A stretch of 64,000 nucleotides of DNA from Kingdonia uniflora (Eukaryota; Streptophyta; Magnoliopsida; Ranunculales; Circaeasteraceae): assembly GCA_014058105.1 (NCBI GenBank), contig JACGCM010001655.1:3162001-3226000 (forward strand), read 5' to 3'. A program made the position numbers and the translations under genes. The notes beneath the pieces are model-generated. The model did no database searches. It was not told where the DNA came from and worked only from the letters and a program-made list of their open reading frames with translations. Shown here piece after piece: positions 34,088 through 46,500 of the stretch (positions within the stretch are counted from its first letter, which is position 1; each line of letters starts with the position of its first letter).

Positions 34088-34805
34088 TGTAATAGCCTAA
34101 TTTTGGGATACGGACTTAGCCTTTACCCCAAATGTATTTAGAGCGTTCAAGAATTATAGGCAATATTCAAAAATACTGTTTAGCGTGGAAAACCTTTGAA
34201 TAGGTTAAAAACCATGACCACTCCTAAGGATTTTGAGAAAGTGATGATCTTATTGAGATTGCTAGTCTATTACAATGAACAATTTTAGAATATAGGATGA
34301 TAAAGTATGAACTTTTCTATGGTGATTGTTTTGTCCCACATTTGCAGTCCTCCAGGTCCTTCTATGGTTCTCTAATATGACCGTTTAATGACCATAAAGT
34401 TTCTTAATGATGGACGTTATGAAGTATGAGATATTTTTTGATCAGGTTGTGTAACGTTTTGACTTTTACTGTTGTTCAACGACTCTATGGTTGACTGTGC
34501 ACTTTGTGTAGGTCGAACCATTGGTTCAGAGGTCGAAATTGACGTCTCGAACTGAGTAGAGTTGGTTACGTCTTTGGTCATACTCCCTGTATGCTACTGA
34601 GATCATGTACGAAGTATGTGTTCGAGATACGAAATAGCCTATTACAAGATGGCTCTCAACCAATAGCATGAGGGCTGTCCAGGGTGAGTGGTGTTGGTTG
34701 AGAAGTTCGTGCTATATTTGCCACGTGCTCTGTTTGCTGGGGTCAAAAGTTCATTTGTAGTTTGAAGATGAAGCATGAGCTCGACGTGCGTAATAAGCCA
34801 CTACA
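34088..34805 (-). repeat. 5' LTR of element A (right copy, 718 bp)
   Basis: On + it begins TGTAATAGCCTAATTTTGGG and ends taataagccactaca; the last bases mirror the first (tgtaatag/ccactaca). Its left edge adjoins the primer-binding site and the right edge the target duplication gcctt. Confidence 0.92.
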
Positions 34806-37800
34806 GCCTTGATTTTGTTTCGTCCTTCTTTTCCGTCAGTTTTTGATCTTGCAAATTAGCATTCCTTTTCCTCCAGTTTGATCCTAGAAAATTATCATCC
34901 ATAGCAGTTTTTAAGATACATAACTTCAGTTCCAAACATGAATACCAAATTTCTACTAAAATCTAAGTGATGGGAAAATAAGTTAGTCTAGACAAAAGAA
35001 AATAAGGTGAAAACCTTATGGTCAGGTGAATGGCGGCATTTAGTGATATATGTTTCGCCTACACTAAACATTTAAATGATGCATCAAGTACATTGCTTTA
35101 AGATTTATAGTATTGTCAGACATACATATTCCCATCTACAATGTTGTAATATAGGATTGTTGTAGATAAATTAATGATCAATTAAATATAAGATAATATC
35201 AAACATAAAGAAAATCATGAGAATGTTTCATATGCTAAAACACTCCGCAACAGACAAACCCCAAATCTCCAAATGAAAAAAAATAAAAATTAATTAGTTT
35301 ATCTAAGTCAGAGTAGGAAAAAAACCCTAAAAATTGTTACTTATTTCTGTGGAACAAATGAATTTGAAAGTAATCTCACCAGTAAAAATTACTTTCTTGC
35401 TACATTTTAGCTAATTAGATATTGGGATAAATAATAAGAAAAAAACCATACGATCAAAGAGTCCAAGAAAAACTTGCAATTATGTTTTCCACAAAATATC
35501 ACCAAGTGATTTATAATGCATATAGACCACTGAGAGAATCATAAATACTTGAAATATTCCTTCACCATTGGTCTCAACCTGTACCTGACATGTATAATTG
35601 TTTAAATGAAGTATGAGTTTTTAATCAATATACACAGTAGTTTCTAATCTTACGATTAATACCGAGGGAACATACCTAAGACTGATAAAAAAATAGCCAA
35701 CAGTAACAGATAAATAACTGAAAAATCAAAAGAACAGAAGGGCACCAAAAGATACATGGTTTTGTAAAGATAGCTATGCTAGTGAAATTATTATTTCATG
35801 GTAGATATGGTGCAATAGAAAGAAAAGTGATTACAAACAAAAATAGGGGGGAGAGAGAGAACATGGTTGAATGCTGTTAAAAGAAGAAGAAAAATTAGGC
35901 AGGAGGGAATGTGTGCCCAAAAATGGTTATTTTCGTAATAGTGATCTCAAAAGGCATAATCAACCACACATAGATTAGAAAACCTTCAAAAGATGCAAAC
36001 CTCACAACCTAAATACTTAAGCTAAAGCAAATGCCGCCATTCAACAATTTTTTTGAAATGACAATAGTTATAAACATTAATTAGATTGGTGAAATTTACT
36101 GTGGATCAAAACTTCCTAGCCGACTTCCTTCGAATTTCTGAACAATGACTATCTTCATGCGCTCACATTAGTAAACAGTAAAATAAATTTCACACAAACT
36201 TAAAATTATCGCAGTAACATAAGGCACTGATAGTAAATTTCACACTCAGAATTTTTTATCACCAATCCGAAGTAACAGACATTCTCCTTGGAAACAAAGA
36301 GAAACCATCATTCTTTATTATTTCAATGCCTATGTAGCCGTCTTTGCCATAATGGCAAATATAAATACTCCAAGAATAAGCATACGGTTAAACAATTACC
36401 TTCTTGATTATCTAAATAGTCGGAAGCAAACCGTGCTAAACATCTTCAATCCGCCAAAAACAAAAGCAAAAAATATAAAAATGACAAAAAATGTAATCAG
36501 AGAAAAGCAAAATGAAACATGCCTGCTGAGATCGGGATGATGATTGCTTCTACCGTGGCTTTCTTATCCAACATCAGAGACCCAAAATTCGAATATTGAA
36601 AAGGAGATTGGGTTGAATAATAGGAGTAGTTGCAGGGCTGACCCTTGCTATAAGTGCAAAATAAAATACAACAAGTATAATAAAAAGCTTATGGCATAAT
36701 GCCTCTAATTAGATCTGAATTTTATTTTAGCAAATTGAACTCTTTTTTTGATCACAAATAGAAGCTTGAATTCGGTGATACGTTGACATTAACATGGCTT
36801 GGTAAAGAAGACAAATTTAGTCCTTCTAATGAAGCTAAATATTCCAACTTAAGCAGAATAATATTATTCACCATAACTAGCCCATAAATCTATACTCATG
36901 CGGCTCTAACTGAATCGAAAGTGCGAAACAGCAAATGGTCATCAAAATTAGGATCATGAAAATTCAATAGCATTAGATTAATAGTAATGCAACAACAATT
37001 TAATAACCAACAAAGATTTACAATTCAATTGTATTATATTATAGTTGGTCACACCATATGGATCTGAAAGTTGATAGTCTAATGACTGAGACAGAACGAT
37101 GCATAATTTGAATGTGTACATCACTTATATAGCTCTGACAATCAAATTCCTGAATGTTGTGGCAGGTCTTCTACCTCTCTAGCGACTCCACATACACAAT
37201 TGGAAAAATGTTGCAGCTTCTTTCTCAGCATATTCAAACCATGGCTAGGAACGATTATCATGCGAAATATCATCACTCTAAAAAACCATTAAGACAAATT
37301 GGAAAGGAAACAATGAGAAGTTATCTTAGATAGAAATGATTTTCACAATCGAATAGAAATACTTCATCATTGATGTTAATATGTATTTTCGAACAATCAG
37401 TTACTACATTTAGAGCAAGAGTATAAATTAACTTCATCTGAGGGATTGAAAGAGTTACTTGAAGATTACTAAAAAGTCTTTGCAGTAAATTTGTTTCCAG
37501 GCATTTCATATCAAAAGTCTTATTTTGGAAGATCATATATGTGATTAGAGCAGATCCCCTGGTTGAATTTTATTAGAATTGGCAAACATTAGTCTTATCA
37601 CAAAAAGTAGCAGTTATAAAAGGTGGAGATAAGAAGTGGAGCTTGCGGCTCATTAAAAGTTACAAATAACTATATTGCACCTATAGTAATCAAGATGTAA
37701 TTCACCCAATAAGACATCATATCATCTTAGTATGAAGGCTTGATAAAGGTCCCAAGAACTGCTCAAAAAAGGCTTAGGGGGAAAAGAGATGGTTCGCCCA

Positions 37801-40584
37801 TTGAGACTTTAGAAGTTATGTTGAACTAATATATATAAATCATAGAGGATTTGGAAGATTAACATAACAATAAGATTAATTGATATATATTTTGGATGGA
37901 TAGGGGATCCATAGTAAATTTATGCATGCCCCTAGAAGGACATAAATGAGAGAGATAATTTTAGGAGAGGGTCGCAACCACGGTTGAACAGATGTAGCAT
38001 AACAGGGTTCCATTCTAACAAACTCTTTGTAAGAATACAAAATAATAAAAATGGCTATTGAAGTTAACTAATTCTGTAACTCTCCATTATCCAAGAGATT
38101 GAAGGTTCAACAGAGAAAAGAGGACAACTTACATTGGTTCTTAACTGATGTGGGTTCTCAGCATACCACACAATAAAAACATGATTGAATTGCCAGCATT
38201 GCCTCCACCTTGCCAAGCGAAAACTAAGATTCCCATCATAACATCTTAAACATAATGGAAACCACTTAAAAGTATAATATGTTATTCTGGTGGAATAAAA
38301 TTTGCACATTACAGTGGTAATAGCTTTAATAGTGGTTTCAATAAAATACTTCAAATAACCTGCCATGGCGCTTATGTTTCCTCCTTTATTTCATTTTTCC
38401 ATTTAAACAAAAGTCTCGAATTTATATACCACAAAAGTACCAAAGACTAAAAAAGTAAAAAGGTCTAAAAGAATGTTTCTTTCCACTACATGATGAATAC
38501 CACTTAAATAATTAGAAAATAAAATTGAAAACAAACATCAAAAAGTAATTACATGAAGGATTAACACAAATAAATAGAAAAGGAAAATAAACATCAAATA
38601 TTTTGGAAACCTTGTGTTATCTTTAAAGTTTTTTATTATATTACCATGATGGGATTGCTTTAGAAGTTTCTTAATATCTTCAATCAGTGCTTTAATATCC
38701 CATCTTATCATATTTTGAAAATAGACGATCTTGGTGTGTTTGAATCACAGTCTCTTGAGTATTTAACATACAAACTCCTATTCTAAAGTATTATTCCCTA
38801 GGTAAAAATGACACTTCACTTTAAAAAAGTTAAACGTGTCCGATACCTCGACACTCGGACACTTGGACACCCAAACACACATTTTCAACACTATTTTACA
38901 AGGTACTTTACAATTTTTTGCCGTTTCCGACACCCCATACCCATGACGGACACCGACACCCGTATCTGTGTCACTGTTACCTAGGTTATTCCATTTGAGC
39001 TAAAGATCAAACATAAATAAACATTTTGAGAAGATTTTTCTCTAAATAAATGCATATTCTTACATTTCTTATATTACTTACTTCTACTTGTATTACATTT
39101 AGAGACTACATAATCTTGGTGAGTTATCACCCCATCTATAACATCCAAACTCCAAATCCTGTGTATTTTTCAATTTTAAACTATAGGCCCAATATGATAA
39201 GCATTTGTGAGGAAACATCTCTCCATAAAACAATCAATTCGAGTGGCTTATAGAGGTCTGATACCACTTAGTAAAGGAATGTTACATATTTAGAGATCAT
39301 CATAGCCTTTATTTAAATTCAAAAATGGCAGCTGAGCCCACCTTGGAATGGAATGAAGCTTTACATACCATAGTTTGTAACTAACTTAAGGACAACTTTA
39401 AATAACATTCTAAAGTAAATGTATTACATATGGCTTGTATACCTATAAAAGCAAAGTAAAGCAATTTGCAATTAACTCACTGACTTGACATGCGGATAAG
39501 ATTATCACAATTCTATCCAAAGATAAAATGAGATAAAATCTATATCCAAGGTTGTCCCAAAGTATTTTTCTCGTGAATAAAAGTACTTTTACAATTGCCA
39601 ACTTTGAATATTTGTGGAAAAAATGGATTATTAGAAAGAAGAAGAAAACATAACAAAAATGCTCATAATAAATTGTTGAAAGCAAGTAATTACATTTTGG
39701 GAGAAAGAAGAAATCCCTTGTTCAAAATTACGAACACTACAACCAACATAATAATTGGAAAAAGAAATATTAGCTTACCTTGCCTATTTAGTGCTTCTCT
39801 TTGTTGCTTTCTTCATCCAATCCTTTTAGAGTAATGATGGCACTTGAGTAAGAAGCTTGCCAATAAGAGCAATACGTTTAGAAAACCTGCTATGCAAATT
39901 AACATGGTTAATAAAATACACGTTAATTTAGACAATGCGCTACACATTGGATCTCTCTCTATCAACTTCAACAAATAAAATATATATGAGAGAAAACCGC
40001 AAAATAACAATGCCTTAGTATTTTGACCTAGTACATTTTCATTCAGATACGAAACACACATGATCAACCCTAAAACAGAATCCTTGATAACCATATTGGC
40101 TAGAAGGGGGCAAGCAATACCATCTCTCCTCCTCATTAAATGTTCTTACCAACCACTTTTACTGAAAATCCTAAAACCATATGAAAAGTATACACCCATT
40201 TTGGTCCGCTATATAGAATACAAATTATACACGACGCGAAAATTTAGTTGATGTGGCCGATTTGAGTTGGTAAATATAGAACGCTATTATGAAACTATTT
40301 GGTCATGAGGAAGCAAAATTACCGCTTGAGTAAAAAACCAAAGAAAACGTAAAAGAGAAATATCATAAATATATAATAATTTATTCTTATTGGTACTTTA
40401 ATATATTAGGTATTTTACCAATGCATAGGGATAATTTTATGGGAGACATCGACTGATTGTTAAAAAATTCTTCCAGATAACTTCAGTTCGATGAAGGAGA
40501 TCATTTGGTTGAGATTGTATATAAAATGCCAGAAAATAGCAGACAATACAATTACCTAAGATATCAGTAGCTAAGTAACAAAGA

Positions 40585-40626
40585 GTGAGAGAAAGAGAGA
40601 GAGAGAAAGAGAGAGAAAGAAAGTAA
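40585..40626. repeat. (GA)n-rich simple repeat
   Basis: A run of gagagaaagagagagaga-type sequence. On the minus strand it is a CT-rich tract. Confidence 0.9.
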
Positions 40627-40813
40627 CCTGTATTTGTGAAATTGGAACAACAGGAATAGGAATTTTAAACATTTAATGATCATCACCCCAAAAATCTAAA
40701 TCAGGAAAAGGAACAAAACATTATTCTGACGAATAAGAATTTGAATCATAACAAATTCACATCTTGTAGCCATAATTGAAAGTTATAGAAAAACTGTAAA
40801 AAGATTGGCATAC

Positions 40814-40908
40814 CTTTCAGAGGGAACTACTTGATGAGTTTCAACGCAATCCAGATAGATGTCCTTATGAAGATTTGCAATGTGTGAATTATCACATGAA
40901 AATTGGTC
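40814..40908 (-). other. Candidate internal exon (95 bp) of an unidentified host gene
   Basis: On the minus strand a long CT-rich tract (40935-40970) leads to ...attgaag|GACCAATTTTC. The frame DQFSCDNSHIANLHKDIYLD, CVETHQVVPSE follows and ends ..GAAAG|gtatgcc. Branch-site-like sequence, acceptor, open frame and donor all fit a genuine exon. The protein family is not recognised. Confidence 0.4.
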
Positions 40909-40934
40909 CTTCAATGTTATAGATTACAGTAAAA

Positions 40935-40970
40935 TAAGAGAGAGAGAGAAAAAAAGAGAGAGAAGATTCC
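40935..40970. repeat. Second (GA)n-rich tract
   Basis: agagagagagagaaaaaaa followed by gagagagaag. On the minus strand it serves as a polypyrimidine tract just upstream of the candidate exon at 40814-40908. Confidence 0.85.
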
Positions 40971-41048
40971 TGTAGTTTGCATTTAACGAGAATGGAAGAG
41001 ATGCAATGCGAGCAATGAAGAAATGAATACCTACTTGGGATACAGAAC

Positions 41049-41132
41049 CTTGTATTCATTGTTTTCATCTTTCCTCTTCTTTATTATAACTTTAGAGATC
41101 TTAGATCTTCTCCAATATCTATTTGAGGACAT
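41049..41132 (-). other. Candidate first exon of the same host gene
   Basis: ATG at 41132 (minus) opens MSSNRYWRRSKISKVIIKKR, KDENNEYK, a basic start typical of a nuclear protein. It ends at a possible donor (gttctg) or runs on to a TAG at about 41031. It lies about 140 bp upstream of the candidate exon at 40814-40908. Not recognised; could be chance. Confidence 0.25.
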
Positions 41133-41469
41133 CAAAGAATGTTGTGACTGTTGGATTACAAATTAAACTAATAAATAGAGGGAACTGCTATTTCCACGTG
41201 GGTATTTGATATGGACACGATTTTTTGGATTGACCTGACAAAAATACCCTTACTCAAAGATTACAAACCATCAACTTTAATTATTTCTCTCTTCCTTGAT
41301 ATTTACTCTCACCTAATAATATACGAAAATTATGAGAATAAATACTACTTTATGCCAACTTTACAAAATTAGACCCAAGGAACAATAAATTCCAAAATCG
41401 ATGCTGGCAAGAGGAAAAACTAATTTTGCCCCTACAAAAGTTGTAATATAACCGCAGACGACCTCCTAT

Positions 41470-43110
41470 TTTGGGATCCACAAGTACGAATGTCACATCC
41501 AAAATAATAAAAAATTGTAAAACTCATTTAAAACTATTATCAAGCCACGTATTATTACCATTTGTTAAGAAAAACTTGGTCATTATAATACCAATATTCA
41601 ATGTCATTTGATAAGGAATATTTGTCATTTTTCCCCCTGAACTTTCTTCTCTGCTCAGAAATTTGTCATTTATATTCCCACAAGTTTTACATTTGTTCAC
41701 AATGGGTTGTCATTTGTACCACCATAACGTTGTCATTTGTTTAATAAAATATTATTTGTTTCAAAATATCACATATTTTTTGCAGGCACGTGGGCTCCAC
41801 AAGTACGAATGTCACTTTCGAAATAATAATAATAAAAATTCAAATCATTTAAAAATATATTATCATGCCACATGTGTTCAAATTTAATTCCTCGATGTTC
41901 GTGTAAGGTAGGTACTGTTACCATCTCATGAATTACTTGGCATTTATTTTGTGATAGTTTAACCCACCTTGTACCAGATTCGTTATTTGTAAGAAGGCTG
42001 TTACCAATTCTATTACTATTTCCCATCTTGTTTATGGTTAGGTATCACGTGCGGTTCACAGGAGTTCGTCTGGTTTTTGGTGGCAAAAGCGATCCCGATT
42101 CATCAAAAATTTTCTTCTTCTTACTCGACTGTAAAAACCATCCCGATTATTTGTCACAAACCGTCTGTGTGACTACTGCCTACCAAGTGTTTGATTAAAG
42201 ACTGGTACTCTACTCCTTGGGCATCAAGAAAAAGATGGTACTCTATTCCTATAGATGGTACTCTACTCTAGTCTACTCAACTCATGGAATAAATAATGGC
42301 AAATCATCTGCGCGACTGCTGCCAACAAAACAATATCATTTATTTAGTAAAACTCAGGCATTCTTTTTGATACCTATATCATTTGGTAACAGCTAGTTGT
42401 CATTCTCATTTGTTCAGTCTTCTTTGTCATTTGTTCAGAAAAATATTAGCTGCTTGAATATTATAGTAGGTTTGTAGGCCGTGGGCTCCACAAGTATGAA
42501 TGTCACTTCCTAAATAATAATAAAAAAAGTTCAAATCATTTAAAAATATTATTATCATGCCATGTGTCCAAATTTAATTCCACGATGTATACACGTCATT
42601 ATATTTCGTGCAGCGTAATGCATACACTGTCACCATTTCATGCATTTGTTGTCATTTGTTGTAGGCCAATTTGTCACGCTTTTAACTATCAGTTATATTG
42701 AATCATGCAGACTCTGTTACTATCAGTTATATTATTTGGTATTTATTTAGTGCCTTTTAGGGTTAGGTAACACGTGAGATTCATACGAGTTCGCCTGGTT
42801 TTTGGCTCTAAATACCACCCCCGTTTCTCAAATACTTTCTTCTTACATGACAACTGCAATGACCGTAAAAAATACAAAAACCATCCTAATTCTACACATC
42901 GTGCGTTTGATTTATAACCGCAAAAACCATCCCAGTCATACAAATAATTTTTTTCACAATCGTTGTGATTCTGCACAACGTGTGTGCGTGTGATTTCAAT
43001 ATTATTTCAGTGGAAAATTATCTGTATGACTACTGCCTACTAAGTGTTTTGTTAAAGTTTGGTTAACTACTGCCTACTAAGTGTTTGATTAAAGTCTATT
43101 TTTTCTTTAA
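41470..43110. repeat. Segmental tandem duplication (about 690-bp unit plus a shorter copy)
   Basis: A block opening g(g/a)(c/t)ccacaagta(c/t)gaatgtcac, with aaataataataa and ttatcatgcca(c)a following, occurs at 41476, 41787 and 42480. The last two copies continue alike for about 690 bp, including a shared later block ggttaggtatcacgtg / ggttaggtaacacgtg and ttcg(t/c)ctggtttttgg. No conserved protein frame. Confidence 0.7.
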
Positions 43111-43599
43111 CAATAAAGTCTGATAAAAAAGTGAATGAGCAATTTGAGAGGAGAACCAAACGTAGGAGGTGGAGCCAAGAAGAGGCTATAATTAAGATGA
43201 AACCCATCCATGTTTGCCTAATTTTGGGGCTATGTGTCTCTCCTATTATAGATTAGTTCTTATTTGTTAATCCTTAGCATATAACAAATTTTAGAATGAG
43301 GTGATTCCCCAAGAAGAAGAATACATATGGGTTAATGAAAATTGACGGGGCTTTAAAGCAGGCAAAATTAGAAAGCCATTATGGTAAGATTATAATTTGT
43401 CATTTGTTTGGTCTGTTTTATCACCATGCATCATTGTATTTATCACCCCAAAAATTTTAGTATTGTATTTGCCACTTTTGGGTCATTATTTTCTAAGGTT
43501 TTTATCATTACATTTTGTATTCTTTGGCATTTTTTACCCATTCTTATTCTTTGCCGTGTGTGATTTTATTTTTGCAGACGATGATCTTTGATTAAATTT

Positions 43600-46500
43600 G
43601 TTAAAAATTATACTATCATTTCTCCTCCCGAACGAGGAGAGAAATGTTAAGGTGAAGTATGTTGATCCAGTAGATAATCTAGTAGAGTTCAACAGATTCA
43701 TTTGGGGTGAACAAGTCTATAATTTTTTGTGGAGTCAAATAGTAGAGTTTGCTGATTATTAATCAGTCGCTGATAAAAAATTAGATAAAGCTTTATTACC
43801 GCACGGATGTACCTCGGTGTTAATGATATAGACTTTCCTCTCTATTCTTGGCCTGAAGTTTCCAGGAATTCATGAATCCAAATATTTGTTCACTAAACTA
43901 TAGGGATGGAAGATGACATCCTTTAAGCGTCACCAAATTGTGACGTTTAAAAAGTTTTTTGCTAACCGCAAATTGGTGGTAATAACTATAAAGGCATCTG
44001 AGACTGATTCATTTTATTACTTCCTTGTCATTTAATTTAGGTTTCGTATCAGCTTATTTGCTTAGGTTTGGCATTTTTATCTTGTTATTGTCATTTGTTT
44101 GATTTATTTCTCTGTCATTTCCCCTGTCATTACTAAGTCCCGTTTTGTCATCTGTTTTATGCCTATTGCCAATATTAGACATTTTATGTCATTTCTAAAT
44201 TACACGTTGTCATCTCTTTGAATATTTCAGAGAAATTAAATCGAAGCACCTGCAATCGGTGTTGTGCTTGCAGTCGAACCACCTATAGTAGGTGTACCTA
44301 CAATTGGTAGCAGTTCTTCCGCCACTATGATAGGAACTATAGTGTTTAAGGTGCCCCAGGTTGGAGGACCATGATAAAATATTACAAAACCATAGTAAAA
44401 TGTTGGAACAAATTTTGATGTCTATAATTAGAGACAGTACTCTACCCCGTGGAGATGGTACTCTACTCCTTGGGCAGTACCAATTCTGTACTCCTGAAAA
44501 ATTGTGAAACGCAAGCGAGAAGAAGGTAATGAGAAGGAAAATGGGAAAAGGAAGAAGGTGGAGCCGAGAGAATGGCAAAGAGAGCTCCAACAAAAAAAAT
44601 CAAATGATTGAAGATAAGAAAAAAGGTAAGTTAGAAGAGAGAAGGCATAAGAAGAACATGGAAAGAAGCGCATGACCAATGCCAACAAGAAGAACAAGAA
44701 GGCAGAAGAAGCTAATGTGCCTCTGAAGAAAAAATTTGAAGGCATGAAGGAAAAAGCTCTCACTAATAAACAATTGGATCAGGTCCCACTGATCTTTTTG
44801 AAAGCCTTAACGCAAAGATCCCCAAGAAGGGCTTGGTTAATAAAACGTCAGGAAGAGACGGGCGGTATTCCCAAAATTTAAGTCGGATGAAATTCAATCA
44901 ACTGCAGAAAATTTTATTCAACAAGTTGTTCTTGAAGAGGGATTAGAGGTGGTAAAAGATTTAATGGTAGAGGATGATGTTAAAGTTGAGAGAAAAGTGA
45001 ATTTGGAAGTGATATCGTCTAAATATGGTGGTGATCGTCAAGAGGTATCATCCGTTTATAACTTCTTTTTATTTATTTGATTTTATTTGACATTTTTTTT
45101 TAGAAAGTTGGCATTTAGTTTTTGAACTTTGCTATTTGTTCAGATGTCTGTCATTTGTTCAGAATTTTTTGGCATTTGTTCGGATGTCTTTTTCATTATA
45201 TTTTCCAGAAATTTCATTTGTTCTGAAGTCTTTGTTTATTTTATTTGTTGTATGTGAAGTTGAAGAAGGGTGATGAAAAAGATGATGAAGATGAGAAAGA
45301 TGATGATGATGAGAAAGATGGTAAGGAGAAAGCTAAATCAATTGAAGAAGAGCAACCTCAAGTTGTTGAAGAAGAGAAAGTTCAAGAGGTATTTATCTAA
45401 TATTTGTTTTGAGCTATCTATCATATTTATTATTACCCTATTGTTTGTTCATTTAATTTTACCATTCGTAGTATGTATATCCTATTTTATAGATAGAGGA
45501 TTCAGAACAACAAGCTGTAGTGATGTATTATGATGGAAAAAAAGATGTAATGGAAGAAGCCAATGAGGTATTTAACTAATATTTGTTTATATTGAGCTAT
45601 CCATAAGATTAACATACCTATCCATATCATTTTTAATTTGTTTCTTCTTTACCATTTGTTATACAGACTATGGAGGTTGCAGAGGTAGCAAAAACTGAAG
45701 TAGTATTCTTCAACCAGGAGGAGATGTTGATGAAGCTTATTAGGTAACTTATCATTTGTTTGCTGGTAACTTTTTATTTTTATTTTTTTATTTTACCATA
45801 TATTGTATTACTCTTATCATTTGTAGTATGTTTATTTACAGACTATTACAGACCAAACAACTGCTATATCTATCGAGGAATAAACTATGGAGGTTGCAAA
45901 AATTGAAGTAGTATTCTCCCACCAGGAGGAAGATGTTGATGAAGCTAATCAGGTAACTTATCATTTATTTACTAGTAACTTCTCATTTTCTTTTATTTAT
46001 TTTCCTATATCTTGAATCACTCTTATCATTTGTAGTCTGTTTATTTACAGACTAGTATAGACCAAACAACTGGTTTATCTTTCGAGGAACAGAGTAAAGA
46101 GGATGTAGTTGAAGGTAAGGATGATGATGGTGGAACTTCACATAAAAAATTAGACCCTGTAAAAATGATAAAAAAAATGGTTGTTGACCAGATCAATGTA
46201 TGAAGTACTTTTAAAACAAGCAACTGGTTTATTACTCATTCTCCTGTAATATGCACATTTATATTTTATTTTCTTATTTCATGACATATCTGTTCCAGCT
46301 TGTTTTAATGGAGTCAGAAGTGGGTGTTACCTGAAAAGAAGTGGCATAAACTTAATGATGAAGATATTACTGAGAGATCCACACAATTTGCTATTCAAAT
46401 GAACCTATTGCCTGATCACCTTAAAAAGCTTCTTCCTGTTGAATTAGTTGAATATTTTATTAAAGGATCCATCTCCCATGATGAAAAAACTCAGGTGGGC

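Larger units (their letters stand above)
12258..34805 (-). mobile_element. Element A: Tat-lineage Ty3/gypsy retrotransposon with a nested insertion
   Basis: It is bounded by two LTRs beginning TGTAATAGCCTAATT on the + strand (12258 and 34088) and flanked by 5-bp gtctt (12253-12257) and gcctt (34806-34810), a target duplication with one C/T difference. On the minus strand the order is LTR, primer site, gag, protease, RT, RNase H, second archaeal-type RNase H, integrase, 162-bp tandem array, a gene on the opposite strand, LTR. The second RNase H and the large spacer with an antisense ORF are known marks of the Tat lineage. Without the nested element C (15419-22436) it would be about 15.5 kb. 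All proteins are broken. Confidence 0.88.
34806..41150. other. Unassigned AT-rich host DNA, right flank of element A
   Basis: More than 6 kb without a recognisable transposon protein. It is very AT-rich, with GA-rich simple repeats, consistent with long introns or intergenic DNA. Minus-strand exon-like pieces occur at 41049-41132 and 40814-40908. Weaker ones lie near 39340 (IPRWAQLPFLNLNKGYDDL) and at 38130-38240 (NHVFIVWYAENPHQLRTN before gtaagt). A cggacacttggacaccc-type patch at 38838-38970 resembles repeated ends of plant MITEs. No gene could be named. Confidence 0.45.

Noticed and set aside
38130..38240. WQGGGNAGNS on the minus strand, resembling the first motif of pfkB sugar kinases
   Set aside because: Only this motif matches; the following residues do not continue as a kinase, no other kinase motif was found nearby, and a different frame leads to the good gtaagt donor.
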